A stretch of DNA of 50,065 nt from a virus. The position numbers and the translations under genes were made by a program. Numbering within the stretch: the first letter of the stretch is position 1; every line of letters starts with the position of its first letter. The stretch covers positions 1 through 50,065 of IMG/VR virus record IMGVR_UViG_3300037070_005649; one strand, given 5' to 3'. Below the pieces are notes generated by a model, which was given only the letters and a program-made list of their open reading frames with translations, ran no database searches and had not been told where the DNA came from. Below are positions 42,601-48,473 of this stretch, in pieces.

Positions 42601-42820
42601 GCTGGAGTCCTTCTCGCTGATGAAGCGGGTATTTACCGGCGACAAGTACAACTGGCGGATGAAGGTGCCGCTGCACCGGATATTCGGAACCTACCTGACG
42701 GAGCGGGACCCGGGCCACGGTAACTCGCCGTTCCTCGGCGACACCGAGAACGAGATCATGGTCATGACCGACAAGAACATCAAGGCCGAGGCGACGCTGA
42801 ACAAGAATTCGGCATGGTAG
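33680..42820 (+). CDS. Giant multi-enzyme protein: Nudix, linker-repeat modules, HTH, kinase-like, ADP-ribosyltransferase-like (3046 aa)
   Basis: The TTG at 33680 overlaps the upstream gene by 14 bases, with GGAGAAGGGGGTGAGG before it. Residues 35-43 (HPRGPDGKF, after WAAFAFEAEK) carry the shared signature. Residues about 140-270 are a Nudix hydrolase with a perfect box: G173, E179, R187-E188, E191-E192, G194. Residues about 290-2300 are repeated 60-90-residue modules separated by GKKPGAQPGNQNAYKGG linkers. An HTH (SSADVATALGVKQTYVSDH) lies at about 2387-2405. A kinase/PI3K-like domain follows (about 2457-2600: ALGGSTGAKQY, WVLKKG, GNWDV, DNVKVD, IDNGGS). The C-terminus looks like an ADP-ribosyltransferase: R2938 (VMRSER), LESFSLMK (2975-2982), E3023-x-E3025. 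It is probably packaged in virions. Confidence 0.75.
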   Translation: MALLDKPGLVWTSVVDDHDADLDGWAAFAFEAEKHPRGPDGKFISRENITEQLIAKGSELGASGAAKVAAVNMAEAAIAEGTATAIAWNQAVAHLESLTPAKADFATPADYAAHAALKAKGTAEAMDPSWALTAGEAGKKQSFGAVLVDDTGRFLLREPSGHYGGYAWTFAKGGGHAGENPVDVAVREVEEETGHTPVLIGTVPGKFAGDTTLNRFFLAKSGGHDPSKMDEETASVKWATPEEAAALIGQTTSAKGKARDLALLAAAQEALATQGQPKAQSEPPETVAGPVVTPGGVQLHVVGGPKWAARAAAGWTTSETGTTGKLNLVAPDGEVAGQIYPDNKGGYKAVQAGGMHLGGSKKSQDAALEAVAAAHVSSGKKPGAQLGNQNAYKGGPTVAEPGGKISIEEAAAEQQALTDAMTPEDWAEIIAEDLGEDEDEKDLIYQVESVHKEFAKWEVNQAAGWTLSGFGTMELKNPSGAVVGVISSASGKWLIVSGPGQGPKSYPSWSATTNAMIAAYKAAGPVATQGGDLGEGPYGTWPTAENVPVAESVAEAGLSDPEDGTHLHPDAKPSAAVGPASNPYGWVFKKGSQWAALAPDGSSKNFSSAKKAGAYLGTKAGADAAAEVSSGKAPGGQPGNQNAYKGGSAQQEKDRWAARNDAGWTAVKHPGNSNRHDVKAPGGELVGRAEYNDDTGYFQAYDSNGTLLGDDYATRATALNAVATVYSNKKPGAQPGNQNAYKGGAAWQENDKWNGLEATGWDSVQDTSNTHRYNIKAPGGQPVGRIEYRDADGHYSAYDVNSVFLGNYDIRARAQNAVVAAHNSKNALEGALGAAGWTKGEGILGGSKVVAPNGEVAGSVWLDGNGNWAAVDAAGKEIGGHKKSQEAALKAVADASGYAAALKSGKKPGAQPGNKNAYKGGPTALESDKWWSAVSAGWSLEGEGTMTVKDPTGATVGLVSNADGRWKGYYTATAGPIQDLGVQPHWSTAANAVKAAHEEQGGTMGVAHGAEADPDAKEAAIAQWGVLKDQGWSLEATIGGIVAGMATVTAPNGSAAGYVKPSASVGAWDAVNTMNQPISTHTKKGWAVLAVVKDWQENKAAADQLAEEVSISHPAHPPLMAPVQATGAIADAWAAHRAALVAKGLPPGEPGLPGLHKAAIDSELEAAIGQSDISGTTPTTQGGSWANPAEWQPGGTWSNHLVPKLVALGVDPNTATESVTNYHNLHGAGTAAVGGDPAVAWGKQLAAGWSAQTNGIGSSAEVYPPGGGMSVGYAVKQTDGTWAAVGTTTGVGVDLGNHATKEGALAAIVTGKKPGAQPGNKNAYKGESLEREGKKWAKNEGKGFWFENSPLPDGTPSKSVKDPGEADIGRIVSGDGDNWHALGPDGAALGTYDSRFGALNAVVHAAAQPASGKAPGAQPGNKNAWKGGPHDIPGMSDHEHAAIEVLKGGPLAYSEVQAAWPSDMDKTYAAQALHSLEGRDLAEQSQDGTWHLTTIPTPAASGDLDQPAPVTTAGGYVAEPSEFYPGTHNVKDPVGLTIGSLTIGPSGYKAMTGTKSLGYYDSMDKALAAVETAHKGASTTYQPGTYNEEATKWHGLTDNGWATEFVDSKTFKVLAPGGVHAGTSLEDDDGNFAAHGPNGESLGTFLYHVDAVNAVAEAYSGKKPGAQLGNQNAYKGGPSGDELHKWVQQHVAAGWDHAYSMLNGEEVDNVYSPAGIKGGYIKEETVDGNNIHTATAPDGTALGSFDNHYAAMNAIVQYHKDVGYESLSDKGPIALGSGMEGMVEEGSDDIRVMHEDHGHVGWLSPGASGTWKAIGKDGMLLVAGLDREEAAKALLNDAVTGAGTAEADAAEAADAAADAAAPPHYQEASEGNGHIEAAKWKEREDAGWTTVVSGMGSEATIQEPGGMVVGSAVMDIEGYWTAKGADGGTIGTYLYHTAALNAVAHAHDGGIGKKPGAQPGNQNADAKWAIATVDGWGTSVFDDDGNMEVYAPNGETVGKIQLSDTVDATVLGEDGLSHDIGQFGTITDAKNAIVSYHSGKKPGAQPGNKNAYKGGPDLEEQAKWEAHVDEENWQESYGAGEELLLTSPEGDTAGTVHENEDTGNFDATAVDGAYLGEYMTSAAAKNAVAHYHEQTQSGPGPAIHPDAIWGGHVSAGWGYHAEGDEIHITSPTGITVGVLSEGPHGLIMAQVVNGPDLGAFDNSAEARNAIVAHHSGKAPGAQPGNQNAYKNGPADEEAVKWQAGPGGSSWYIDSEGSVYTGANMFAGRVEETADGWKAYKAHGGEVGTYATKLGAYNAVAWSAGYPYPGQYEESYTEATAGDVGDLDVAAPSVAAPAAADLTAAIAAIGPTGPVKPAAPLPSLGTLPKPATTTELKAKVMELVDQGYSSADVATALGVKQTYVSDHASRTRAQRKKDVAALQAGAAAAPAAPATPATPVKPYVATGPVPAGFPAEPHKLEFVKALGGSTGAKQYRDAEGGLWVLKKGKYADHVKSESDADAAYAAAGIDVPEHHLYDTAEGPLKVARWVEGVELGKWAAKATPAQKAELVARLQRGFAMDALMGNWDVTGASADNVKVDATGRPWRIDNGGSMDHRAQGEKKEPEQWNEHPTELWTLDDPSKKTAEWLGAPSHDTKVAQMKDLLTRRASILASIQDPGRRGVVAGRLDSMARVVKASDAMKADNFSQKHRGEFARHQVGMAAHGAFGMLPKKLVPQGGPKSVTLINPENGVAFDGMRAAGYTPVKHYTVNLVEGSHGQGQKWKEQVLVNGAVVGTVEKVSSGVYKATDSKGEVTRFTTGSAATTAIAEPYKGAAAVAAGGSKFKSMTDGVYDYIKQQGGNPEIIKQWTESQGGGSQSGHSLAVKYYLATQNSSDLQGDYYWTSGLASSKAEYEKKVQKYGADVFRKTIEAYHAATYELLSRVDLPHLDRAAGTIEVMRSERKAVDNAMQKAGIPQLPPSGPNKVVKDLNILSGPLESFSLMKRVFTGDKYNWRMKVPLHRIFGTYLTERDPGHGNSPFLGDTENEIMVMTDKNIKAEATLNKNSAW
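34813..40375 (+). repeat. Ten GKKPGAQPGNQNAYKGG linker repeats inside the giant gene
   Basis: Copies start near 34813, 35570, 35861, 36391, 37610, 37913, 38660, 39533, 39793 and 40325. They vary as GK(K/A)PG(A/G)Q(P/L)GN(Q/K)NA(Y/W)KGG. Between them lie modules with a common pattern: KW...AGW...APGGxxVG...DxxGxxxAxxxxGxxLG...ALNAV. Spacing is from about 290 bases (one module) to over 1200 bases (several modules without a linker). The GNxNAxK core resembles short motifs found at the start of phage terminase small subunits. Confidence 0.8.
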
Positions 42821-42828
42821 GAGGGGCG

Positions 42829-43227
42829 ATGAACCTTGAGGTGTGGGGTGGGCGGAGGGGGTTCGACGACCACGGCATGGCCTGGCTGGAGCTCGACATA
42901 GCCGGGTGGCCCGCGCACCCCGACGGCACGTCGGCAGGGCGGGCACGAATTCCAATAGAGGACAGCGCGAGTAGGCCAGCCTTGCGCGCGGGGTATATAT
43001 TCATGGGGGCGGAGGCGGAGGGGTTCCTCCCGGCGCTCCCGCTTCCACCGGACCCGGAGGCCGGGCGGTATGAGGTTCATCGCCTCGAGGGCTTCACAGA
43101 CGACCCCGCCGTGCGGTGGTTGTTCAACGAGGCCGAGGAGGCGATAGAAGCCGGGCTGGACTACGAGCGCGAGCTGACGGCGGTCGACCTGGCTGAGGCG
43201 GTTAAGGCCCGGAAGGGGGTATTATGA
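42829..43227 (+). CDS. Hypothetical protein before the protease (132 aa)
   Basis: AGGAGGGGCG precedes the ATG at 42829. The N-terminal half is beta-rich and tryptophan-containing (LEVWGGRRGF, MAWLELDIAGWPAHP). The middle has PALRAGYIFMGAEAEGFLP and the end is helical and acidic (RWLFNEAEEAIEAGLDYEREL). No known motif is seen. It overlaps the protease gene as ATGA, so it is probably a head-assembly protein or a small regulator of the giant gene's product, by position only. Confidence 0.58.
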   Translation: MNLEVWGGRRGFDDHGMAWLELDIAGWPAHPDGTSAGRARIPIEDSASRPALRAGYIFMGAEAEGFLPALPLPPDPEAGRYEVHRLEGFTDDPAVRWLFNEAEEAIEAGLDYERELTAVDLAEAVKARKGVL

Positions 43228-44186
43228 GCGAAGTTGTGCGTAAAGGCCTGTTGTTCCGGGCTGGCCAGTACCCCGACAAGGGCTATTCGATGACCCCTGA
43301 GGAGCTTACCGCGGCTGCCGCGGCGTTCTCCGGGCCGCTCAAGCTCGACATGGAGCACACGCCGACCCCACTGGACGGGGCGCTGGGCGAACTCAGGTCG
43401 GTTGAGGTCCGCGATGGGGTGATGTACGGCGAGGTCGCCCTGCCGACGTGGCTTGACGGCGAGCTCGAGAAGTCCGGCAATGGACGCAAGGTCTCCTGCC
43501 TGTGGGACCGCGCAACCAAACAGCTGCGGGGCCTGTCGCTGGTCCGTACCGGTCGCCTCGAGGACGCCGCCCTGATGGCCGCATTCTCGGCGGCCCACCC
43601 CGTAGAGGAGCAACCTGCCCAGCGTAAGGGTTGGCTGGCTTCTCTGGTTGCCAAGTTCACCAGGGCCGCCGAGGAGACAGCTGACGAAGCCGCCGCTGAG
43701 GCCAAGGCCGCTGCTGAGGCGGCGTTCACCGCCGAGGTGGCCCGGATTAGGGCCGACGCCGAGGAGACCGTCAAGGAGCAGCGCCGGGTCGCCGCGGTTG
43801 AGCGAGCCGCCAGGGTCGAGTCCGAGTCGGCGGCGTTCGCCGACTGGGCTGTGACGTCCGAGCGGGCGATGCCGGCCGAGCGAGACCAGCTCAAGGCGCA
43901 GTTCGCGCAAGCCCTGTCCGACGACCTCGCGTCCCCCGCCAAGTTCACGATCGGCAACAAAGAGGGCGGGCGGGCCGACCTGCTTCGGTCACAGGTCGCG
44001 GCTCGCCTGCCCCATGGATTAGGCCGCGAATTGGTGGAAGCTCGGCCGGCAGCCGGTGTCACGATCCTCGCGGCAGAGTTCAGCGGCGAGGCCGGCCCGA
44101 GCGGCGGTAACGGCATGAGCGCCGAGCGGAAGCAGAAGCTGATGGAAATGACCTCGCTCGGGCGTTCTGCCCGCGGGTCCAATTAA
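43224..44186 (+). CDS. Prohead protease fused to scaffold (320 aa)
   Basis: The first 120 residues resemble phage prohead proteases of the assemblin/GpI type: LKLDMEHTPTPLDGALGEL with the catalytic His in MEH, a beta barrel, and GNGRKVSCLWDR with Ser in the VSC strand. Residues about 125-230 are a long alanine/glutamate coiled coil (the scaffold), and the C-terminus is flexible and glycine/serine-rich. A single-chain protease-scaffold that processes itself and the capsid is usual just before decoration and major capsid genes, as here. Confidence 0.75.
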   Translation: MSEVVRKGLLFRAGQYPDKGYSMTPEELTAAAAAFSGPLKLDMEHTPTPLDGALGELRSVEVRDGVMYGEVALPTWLDGELEKSGNGRKVSCLWDRATKQLRGLSLVRTGRLEDAALMAAFSAAHPVEEQPAQRKGWLASLVAKFTRAAEETADEAAAEAKAAAEAAFTAEVARIRADAEETVKEQRRVAAVERAARVESESAAFADWAVTSERAMPAERDQLKAQFAQALSDDLASPAKFTIGNKEGGRADLLRSQVAARLPHGLGRELVEARPAAGVTILAAEFSGEAGPSGGNGMSAERKQKLMEMTSLGRSARGSN

Positions 44187-44215
44187 AGCCAGATGATTGG
44201 CTGGAGGGCGACGAA

Positions 44216-44644
44216 GTGCCGACCGCACCGAGCGTGATATTCACCAATAACGGCCTCACCCCGTGGCAGAACCCGGAGGAGGCGCGGACCATCCAGGTCA
44301 AGTTCCCGAATGCCACCGGAGCTGTTGCCAAGGGCACGGTCATCGGGCAGCTGACGGGCGTCGGAACCAACTGGGGCGCGTACAATGACGGCGTGGCGAC
44401 GGGGCTCGAAGTGGCCAGGGCCATCCTCCAGTACGACGTCTACGTGGACGCCAATGGGGTCCATACCATCACCGGCGCCGGGTCCACGCAAGGCGAGAAG
44501 GGTGAGAAGGCTGAGGGGTGCCCCGCCTTCGTCGCCGGCACCTTTGCGACGGCCGAGCTGGTGGGCCTGAACGCTGCTGGAGTAACGGACCTTGGCCGAC
44601 TGATCCAGGGCACCCTGGCTGACGGCATACTGCGCATGGGCTGA
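44216..44644 (+). CDS. Head decoration protein, lambda gpD-like (142 aa)
   Basis: The GTG at 44216 follows GGAGGGCGACGAA. The protein is a small beta-rich barrel with the HDPD/gpD pattern: VAKGTVIGQLTGVG, NDGVATGLEVARAILQYDVYV and a C-terminal helix (TLADGILRMG). Decoration proteins bind at three-fold sites and stabilise expanded capsids. It sits right between protease/scaffold and major capsid, the lambda-like order. Size is close to gpD plus a short N-terminal extension. Confidence 0.75.
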   Translation: MPTAPSVIFTNNGLTPWQNPEEARTIQVKFPNATGAVAKGTVIGQLTGVGTNWGAYNDGVATGLEVARAILQYDVYVDANGVHTITGAGSTQGEKGEKAEGCPAFVAGTFATAELVGLNAAGVTDLGRLIQGTLADGILRMG

Positions 44645-44662
44645 TAGGAAAGAGAGACAACA

Positions 44663-45694
44663 GTGCCCACATATGTATATCCGACCAGCCAGGAGTTGTC
44701 GGAGATCGCACAGGAGAAGGCGCCGCGCCTGATGCAGGACCGGCCCGTCTTCCAGATTCTGCCCATCCGTACCGTCGACGCCTTCCTGGTCTCCTGGGAG
44801 CAGAAAGACAACTACACCGGGCTACAGCAGTTGCGCGGCATCAACGGCGAGCCAGCCCGTGTCAAGCACGTCGGCGGCAAGCGATTCGATGTGCAGCCAG
44901 GCATCTACGGCGAGTTCAAGAACATCGACGAGCTGATGCTGATGCAGCGCCGCCAGTGGGGTACCTTCGGGACCCCGATCGACATCTCGGACCTCGTCAT
45001 GGAGGCACAGGACCACCTGCTCGAGAGGCGGCTCGACCGGATCGAGCTGATCGGGTGGACCCTACTGTCGACCGGGACATTCTCGGTCGCGATGCCCGGG
45101 GTCACTGCGTCGCAGGGCGGCATTGCCCATACCGACACTTATCCCCTCCAGACGTATGGGGCGGGCGTGGCGTGGGCGACGGTAGCGACAGCGACGCCGC
45201 TTCTGGACTTCAGGGCGGTCAAGCTGCTGGGGCGGGGCAAGGGCGTGTCGTTCGGCACCGGGGCGCGGGCGCTGATGAATCAGACGACCGCCAACAACAT
45301 GCTGAACAACACGAACCCCAACGACCTGTTTGGTCGGCGCCACACGGGGCTTCAGACGCTGAACAACATGGGTGACATCAATCGCCTGCTGGCCGGCGAC
45401 GACCTGCCTCAGCTTGAGATCTATGACGAGGGCTACCTGGACGATGCCGGTACCTTCCAGCTGTACATCCCGAACAACAAGGTCATCTTGATCGGCAAGC
45501 GATCGGCCGGGCAACAGATCGGCGAGTACCAGATGGTGCGGAACGTCAACAACGCGAACCTGGAGCCTGGCGTGTACATGAAGGTCATCGACCGTGGCGA
45601 CACTGAGGTACCACGCAGCATCGAGGTCCACGACGGGCACAACGGCGGGCCGGCGCTCCATTACCCCGGTTCCGTGGTTGTCATGACGGTCTAG
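44663..45694 (+). CDS. Major capsid protein, lambda gpE-like (343 aa)
   Basis: The GTG at 44663 has AGGAAAGAGAG upstream. Features of the gpE family are RTVDAFLVSWEQKDN, then GGKRFDVQPGIYGEFKNIDE, WGTFGTPIDISDLVMEAQDHL (spine helix), MNQTTANNMLNN, and the C-terminal IPNNKVILIGKR before VNNANLEPGVYM. Length of about 343 matches lambda E (341). This is the HK97-fold capsid subunit. Its neighbours (decoration upstream, joining genes downstream) agree. Confidence 0.86.
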   Translation: MPTYVYPTSQELSEIAQEKAPRLMQDRPVFQILPIRTVDAFLVSWEQKDNYTGLQQLRGINGEPARVKHVGGKRFDVQPGIYGEFKNIDELMLMQRRQWGTFGTPIDISDLVMEAQDHLLERRLDRIELIGWTLLSTGTFSVAMPGVTASQGGIAHTDTYPLQTYGAGVAWATVATATPLLDFRAVKLLGRGKGVSFGTGARALMNQTTANNMLNNTNPNDLFGRRHTGLQTLNNMGDINRLLAGDDLPQLEIYDEGYLDDAGTFQLYIPNNKVILIGKRSAGQQIGEYQMVRNVNNANLEPGVYMKVIDRGDTEVPRSIEVHDGHNGGPALHYPGSVVVMTV

Positions 45695-45704
45695 GGAGAG
45701 AGAC

Positions 45705-46175
45705 ATGCCCAGCGAATCGAAGTTCGGCACCGGGCCGGAGCCCGGCGAAGGGTTAGCGGCGATGCCGGAGGCCAGTGCCCCGGCGACCGGTGCGATAGCA
45801 GGCCCGGCCCGGCGCCGCGGTGGCCGGAGGGTGGGCGAGGACGAGTCGGACAGGCCGACCGGGCGCGGCGGCGAGGCGCCCAGCGACGACACTGTCCTGT
45901 GCGTCACAGTAACGAGCCTGATGGGCATGTGGGGCCGCGACGAGCTGGTGACGGCCGGCGAACTGGCCGACAACGGGGCCGACGTCGCGCACGTGCTGAA
46001 GTCCGGCTCGGCCAGGAAGGCCACCGCCGAGGAGGCGGAGGAATACGTCCGGTTCGAGGGCGCCGCCGAGGCGGCCGAGGCGAAGAAGGTAGAGGCCGTG
46101 GAAGCGAAGAAGGTGGAGGCTGCCGAGCCGCCAAGGCCGACCCAGGCGCCGGCGCTGGGGCCCCTGAGGCGCTGA
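45705..46175 (+). CDS. Hypothetical low-complexity head-region protein (156 aa)
   Basis: GGAGAGAGAC precedes the ATG at 45705. The N-terminal 65 residues are glycine/proline/arginine-rich and disordered. A short folded core follows (CVTVTSLMGMWGRDELVTAGELADNGADVAHVLK split over residues about 67-105), and the end is an acidic helix with the duplicated VEAVEAKKVEA. It may be a head-tail joining or linker protein. No family recognised. Confidence 0.58.
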   Translation: MPSESKFGTGPEPGEGLAAMPEASAPATGAIAGPARRRGGRRVGEDESDRPTGRGGEAPSDDTVLCVTVTSLMGMWGRDELVTAGELADNGADVAHVLKSGSARKATAEEAEEYVRFEGAAEAAEAKKVEAVEAKKVEAAEPPRPTQAPALGPLRR

Positions 46176-46176
46176 G

Positions 46177-46620
46177 ATGCCCGTCTCGGAACCGGGTTAC
46201 AAGGAGTTGATTCTGTCGAGCCTCGGCCAGGGTCCCACGGACCCCCTGGCCGGGGCCCTTGACGTGATATGGGAAGACAACGCGGATAAGGCGTCCGGGG
46301 CGTACCTCAGGCTGCAGTACTTGTGCTCGCGGCGTGATGCCGTGGCCTGGATGCGGGACAACCGGTTTCAGTACCACCAGGTGTCGGAGCAGGGCGTCAG
46401 TGAGGCCCTCAACCAGGTATTCCAGAACCTGGATGCGATCTACAAGTCCACGGTCGAGGCGATAACGCTGGAGGAGAAGAAGAGGGCGGCCAGCCGGGGT
46501 GGGGCATATGCCACCATCGAGAGGGTGCAACCGGTTGCACCGCCGAGTGTTGGGCCCGATCCGTCGGACCGGGCGTACAGGGGGGACCCGTTGCGCCGCA
46601 CGGCATGGGATAGGCGCTGA
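46177..46620 (+). CDS. Probable head-tail connector protein (147 aa)
   Basis: The ATG starts one base after the preceding stop. Helical content with LGQGPTDPLAGALDVIWED, RLQYLCSRRDAVAWMRDN and a following helix LNQVFQNLDAIYKSTVEAI fits the small all-helical adaptor-type connectors of siphophages. The C-terminal 40 residues are a proline/arginine-rich tail. Location directly after capsid genes supports the call; the family match is by pattern only. Confidence 0.55.
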   Translation: MPVSEPGYKELILSSLGQGPTDPLAGALDVIWEDNADKASGAYLRLQYLCSRRDAVAWMRDNRFQYHQVSEQGVSEALNQVFQNLDAIYKSTVEAITLEEKKRAASRGGAYATIERVQPVAPPSVGPDPSDRAYRGDPLRRTAWDRR

Positions 46621-46650
46621 GCCGTGCGGCGGGCGGGGCTGGAGGAAACC

Positions 46651-46848
46651 ATGGCCGAGCTGAGCGCCAAGAAACGGGACAGGCTGAAGACAGGTTCCTT
46701 CGCGCTGCCGAGGGAGCGGGCGTACCCAATCCACGACATCTCCCACGCAAGGAATGCCCTCGCCAGGGCGGCGCAGCACGCGTCGCCGGTGGAACAGGCG
46801 AAGATCAGGGCGGCGGTGTGCAAGAAGTACCCGTCGCTTAAGAAGTGA
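46651..46848 (+). CDS. Small conserved phage protein with HARNALAR motif (65 aa)
   Basis: GGAGGAAACC precedes the ATG at 46651. The sequence FALPRERAYPIHDISHARNALAR, split here as FALPRERAYPIHD and SHARNALARAAQHA, and the end AKIRAAVCKKYPSL form a known small phage motif (DUF6582-like, seen in head or structural cassettes of many phages). It probably folds as two helices. Its role is undefined, possibly a head accessory. Confidence 0.68.
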   Translation: MAELSAKKRDRLKTGSFALPRERAYPIHDISHARNALARAAQHASPVEQAKIRAAVCKKYPSLKK

Positions 46849-46851
46849 GCC

Positions 46852-47283
46852 ATGCCGGCGCCGCTCACGTGGAGGCAGGACTACCTCTACCAGCATACCT
46901 TCGACATCTGGAAGGTGGTGGTATACGGCGGCGAGCACCCCGACGACAATGAGTACGAGCTGGTCGAGGAGGGCGTGCGTGGGCTGCTAGTGACGAAATC
47001 GTCCATCGACTCGGTCTCGGACCTGGCGTTGATGGAGGGCGACGACATGCTCACCGTCGACACGCTTAATATGGCAGAGGCCCAGCCGATAGCGTCGAGC
47101 TGGATTGCGCTAAACCGGTCGAAACTGTCGGACGGGTCTAACCACCCGCAGTACGGCATCGGGTGGGTGGTCCGTGGGGCGCCGCTGAGGGTGACGGGAA
47201 CGGCGACCAGGCCGACCGGACACTCGACGGTCTATGCCGCGAGGATGCCTAAGCTCCCGCGGCAGATACAGGCGGCGGTCTGA
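46852..47283 (+). CDS. Putative head-tail joining protein (143 aa)
   Basis: It starts three bases after the previous stop. The protein is beta-rich and compact: LYQHTFDIWKVVVYGGEHP, GVRGLLVTKSSIDS, DMLTVDTLNMAEAQPI and WVVRGAPLRVTGTATR. The N-terminal W-x-x-D-x-x-Y-Q-H pattern and its place between the connector and tail genes fit a stopper/head-closure protein. I do not recall a specific homologue. Confidence 0.5.
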   Translation: MPAPLTWRQDYLYQHTFDIWKVVVYGGEHPDDNEYELVEEGVRGLLVTKSSIDSVSDLALMEGDDMLTVDTLNMAEAQPIASSWIALNRSKLSDGSNHPQYGIGWVVRGAPLRVTGTATRPTGHSTVYAARMPKLPRQIQAAV

Positions 47284-47786
47284 TGCCGGCGCCTGGCGGG
47301 CAGACCAATGCTCTGCTGGACGAGCTCCAGAGTGGGCTGTGGGCGCTGTGGCCCGAACTACAAGCCACGCCCAGCGTCGGGCAGGTGCGAGGCGTGTGGA
47401 TCGGCGAGCATGTCGAGAATGTGCCTTTCGACCTGATCGACGCGCCGTACGCGGTGATAGCGGTACCGGACTGGTCGGTGGGCGACTGGTCGCCGGACGT
47501 GTTCTCGTGGGAGCAGCCCGTCCACATCTACTACGTGGGGCGGACGGAGGAGGACCCGGGCGCCGAGACACCGGGCCAGGACGGCAGTGGGATCAGGGAC
47601 AAGCTGGAGCAGTTGGCGCACTGGCTCGAGCCGGGCAACCAGCCTGACCCGCTGGTGTACGGGCAGGTGATGGACGTAATGGGGATATCGACGAGCCGCG
47701 GGCTGCCGTTCAACCAGATACTGCGGAGCAAGAAGTTGCCGCTGATGGCTGGTAGGTTGATGACGAAGATTCTGATGGAGCACTGA
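47283..47786 (+). CDS. Putative tail terminator protein (167 aa)
   Basis: The start overlaps the previous stop (TGATG). An N-terminal helix (NALLDELQSGLWALWPE) is followed by mixed strands, including YAVIAVPDW, VHIYYVGRTEED, and a helix DKLEQLAHWLE. The alpha/beta layout and the order (joining protein, this, gp10-like, tail tube) match tail terminator/minor capsid proteins of siphophages that cap the tail tube. The call is mostly positional. Confidence 0.52.
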   Translation: MPAPGGQTNALLDELQSGLWALWPELQATPSVGQVRGVWIGEHVENVPFDLIDAPYAVIAVPDWSVGDWSPDVFSWEQPVHIYYVGRTEEDPGAETPGQDGSGIRDKLEQLAHWLEPGNQPDPLVYGQVMDVMGISTSRGLPFNQILRSKKLPLMAGRLMTKILMEH

Positions 47787-47793
47787 GGGTACC

Positions 47794-48267
47794 ATGGACC
47801 CGGCAGAGGCGGCACGAAGGTTCGAGAAGGGCGCGGATCGGCTTGGGCCCGAACTCGTGCGGGCGACCGAGGCGGCGATCCGGCACACGCTGGATATGGC
47901 CCGTATGGTATCATCCGGGCCCCACAGTACAGCCGCCCTGCGCCGGGCCGGTCACCCGTACGCCAGGAGGGGCGGACCACGAGTGCAGGCAGGGTCCCCC
48001 GGCTACCCGTCCGGTATCATCAACGTCCAATCTGGCGACTTCCTGGCCGGCTGGCGACGCGGGGGGCCATTCGCGACCTCGGACGGCGTGACGGGGCACG
48101 TGTTCCAGTCCGACTGGAAGGGGCCGCTGCTGCAGGGCGGGACGACAACGATGATCGCCAGGCCGGCCGCCGAGGAGGCCGCTGAGGAAGCGCAGGACAT
48201 GTGGGAGGACGGGGTCACCGCCGCGGTCACCTCCATCCTCGAGTGGATGGCTGAGGAGGGACCATGA
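47794..48267 (+). CDS. Putative HK97 gp10-like neck/tail completion protein (157 aa)
   Basis: The ATG at 47794 has TGAGGGTACC upstream. It starts with a helix (AARRFEKGADRLGPELVRATEAAI), then HTLDMARMVSSGPHS, a glycine-rich loop region and a strand GDFLAGWRRGGP, and ends in a helix. The HK97 gp10 group has this helix-loop-strand layout with a conserved ...A+...+tG.L+.S.. region. Position next to the tail tube gene supports it. The tail genes follow with overlaps. Confidence 0.5.
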   Translation: MDPAEAARRFEKGADRLGPELVRATEAAIRHTLDMARMVSSGPHSTAALRRAGHPYARRGGPRVQAGSPGYPSGIINVQSGDFLAGWRRGGPFATSDGVTGHVFQSDWKGPLLQGGTTTMIARPAAEEAAEEAQDMWEDGVTAAVTSILEWMAEEGP

Positions 48268-48473
48268 GCAAGGACGACGAGGCCAAGGCGACCCCGGCCC
48301 TGAAGGCGGGGAGGAAGGTGCGCGAGCGGCGCGCCGGCGAGGTGGGCTTCTCCGGCCGTCCGGAGTCCCGGGTCCGCGAGCTGGCCGAGGGCGAGGCGGT
48401 GCCGGAGGGCGCCGAAACGACCAACGAAGCGCCGCACGACTGGCGCCCGGAGGGGAAGGCGACCCATGCCTGA
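48264..48473 (+). CDS. Small charged protein (69 aa)
   Basis: The ATG overlaps the previous stop (ATGA). The whole protein is charged and low in complexity (ATPALKAGRKVRERRAGEVG, then RELAEGEAVPEG) and likely disordered. It overlaps the tail tube gene by eight bases. Similar tiny basic/acidic proteins occur between neck and tail genes, but no function is known. Confidence 0.52.
   Translation: MSKDDEAKATPALKAGRKVRERRAGEVGFSGRPESRVRELAEGEAVPEGAETTNEAPHDWRPEGKATHA

Noticed and set aside
44187-44202. Small hairpin AGCCA/TGGCT between the protease and decoration genes
   Set aside because: Only five base pairs and no T-tract; too weak to call a terminator.
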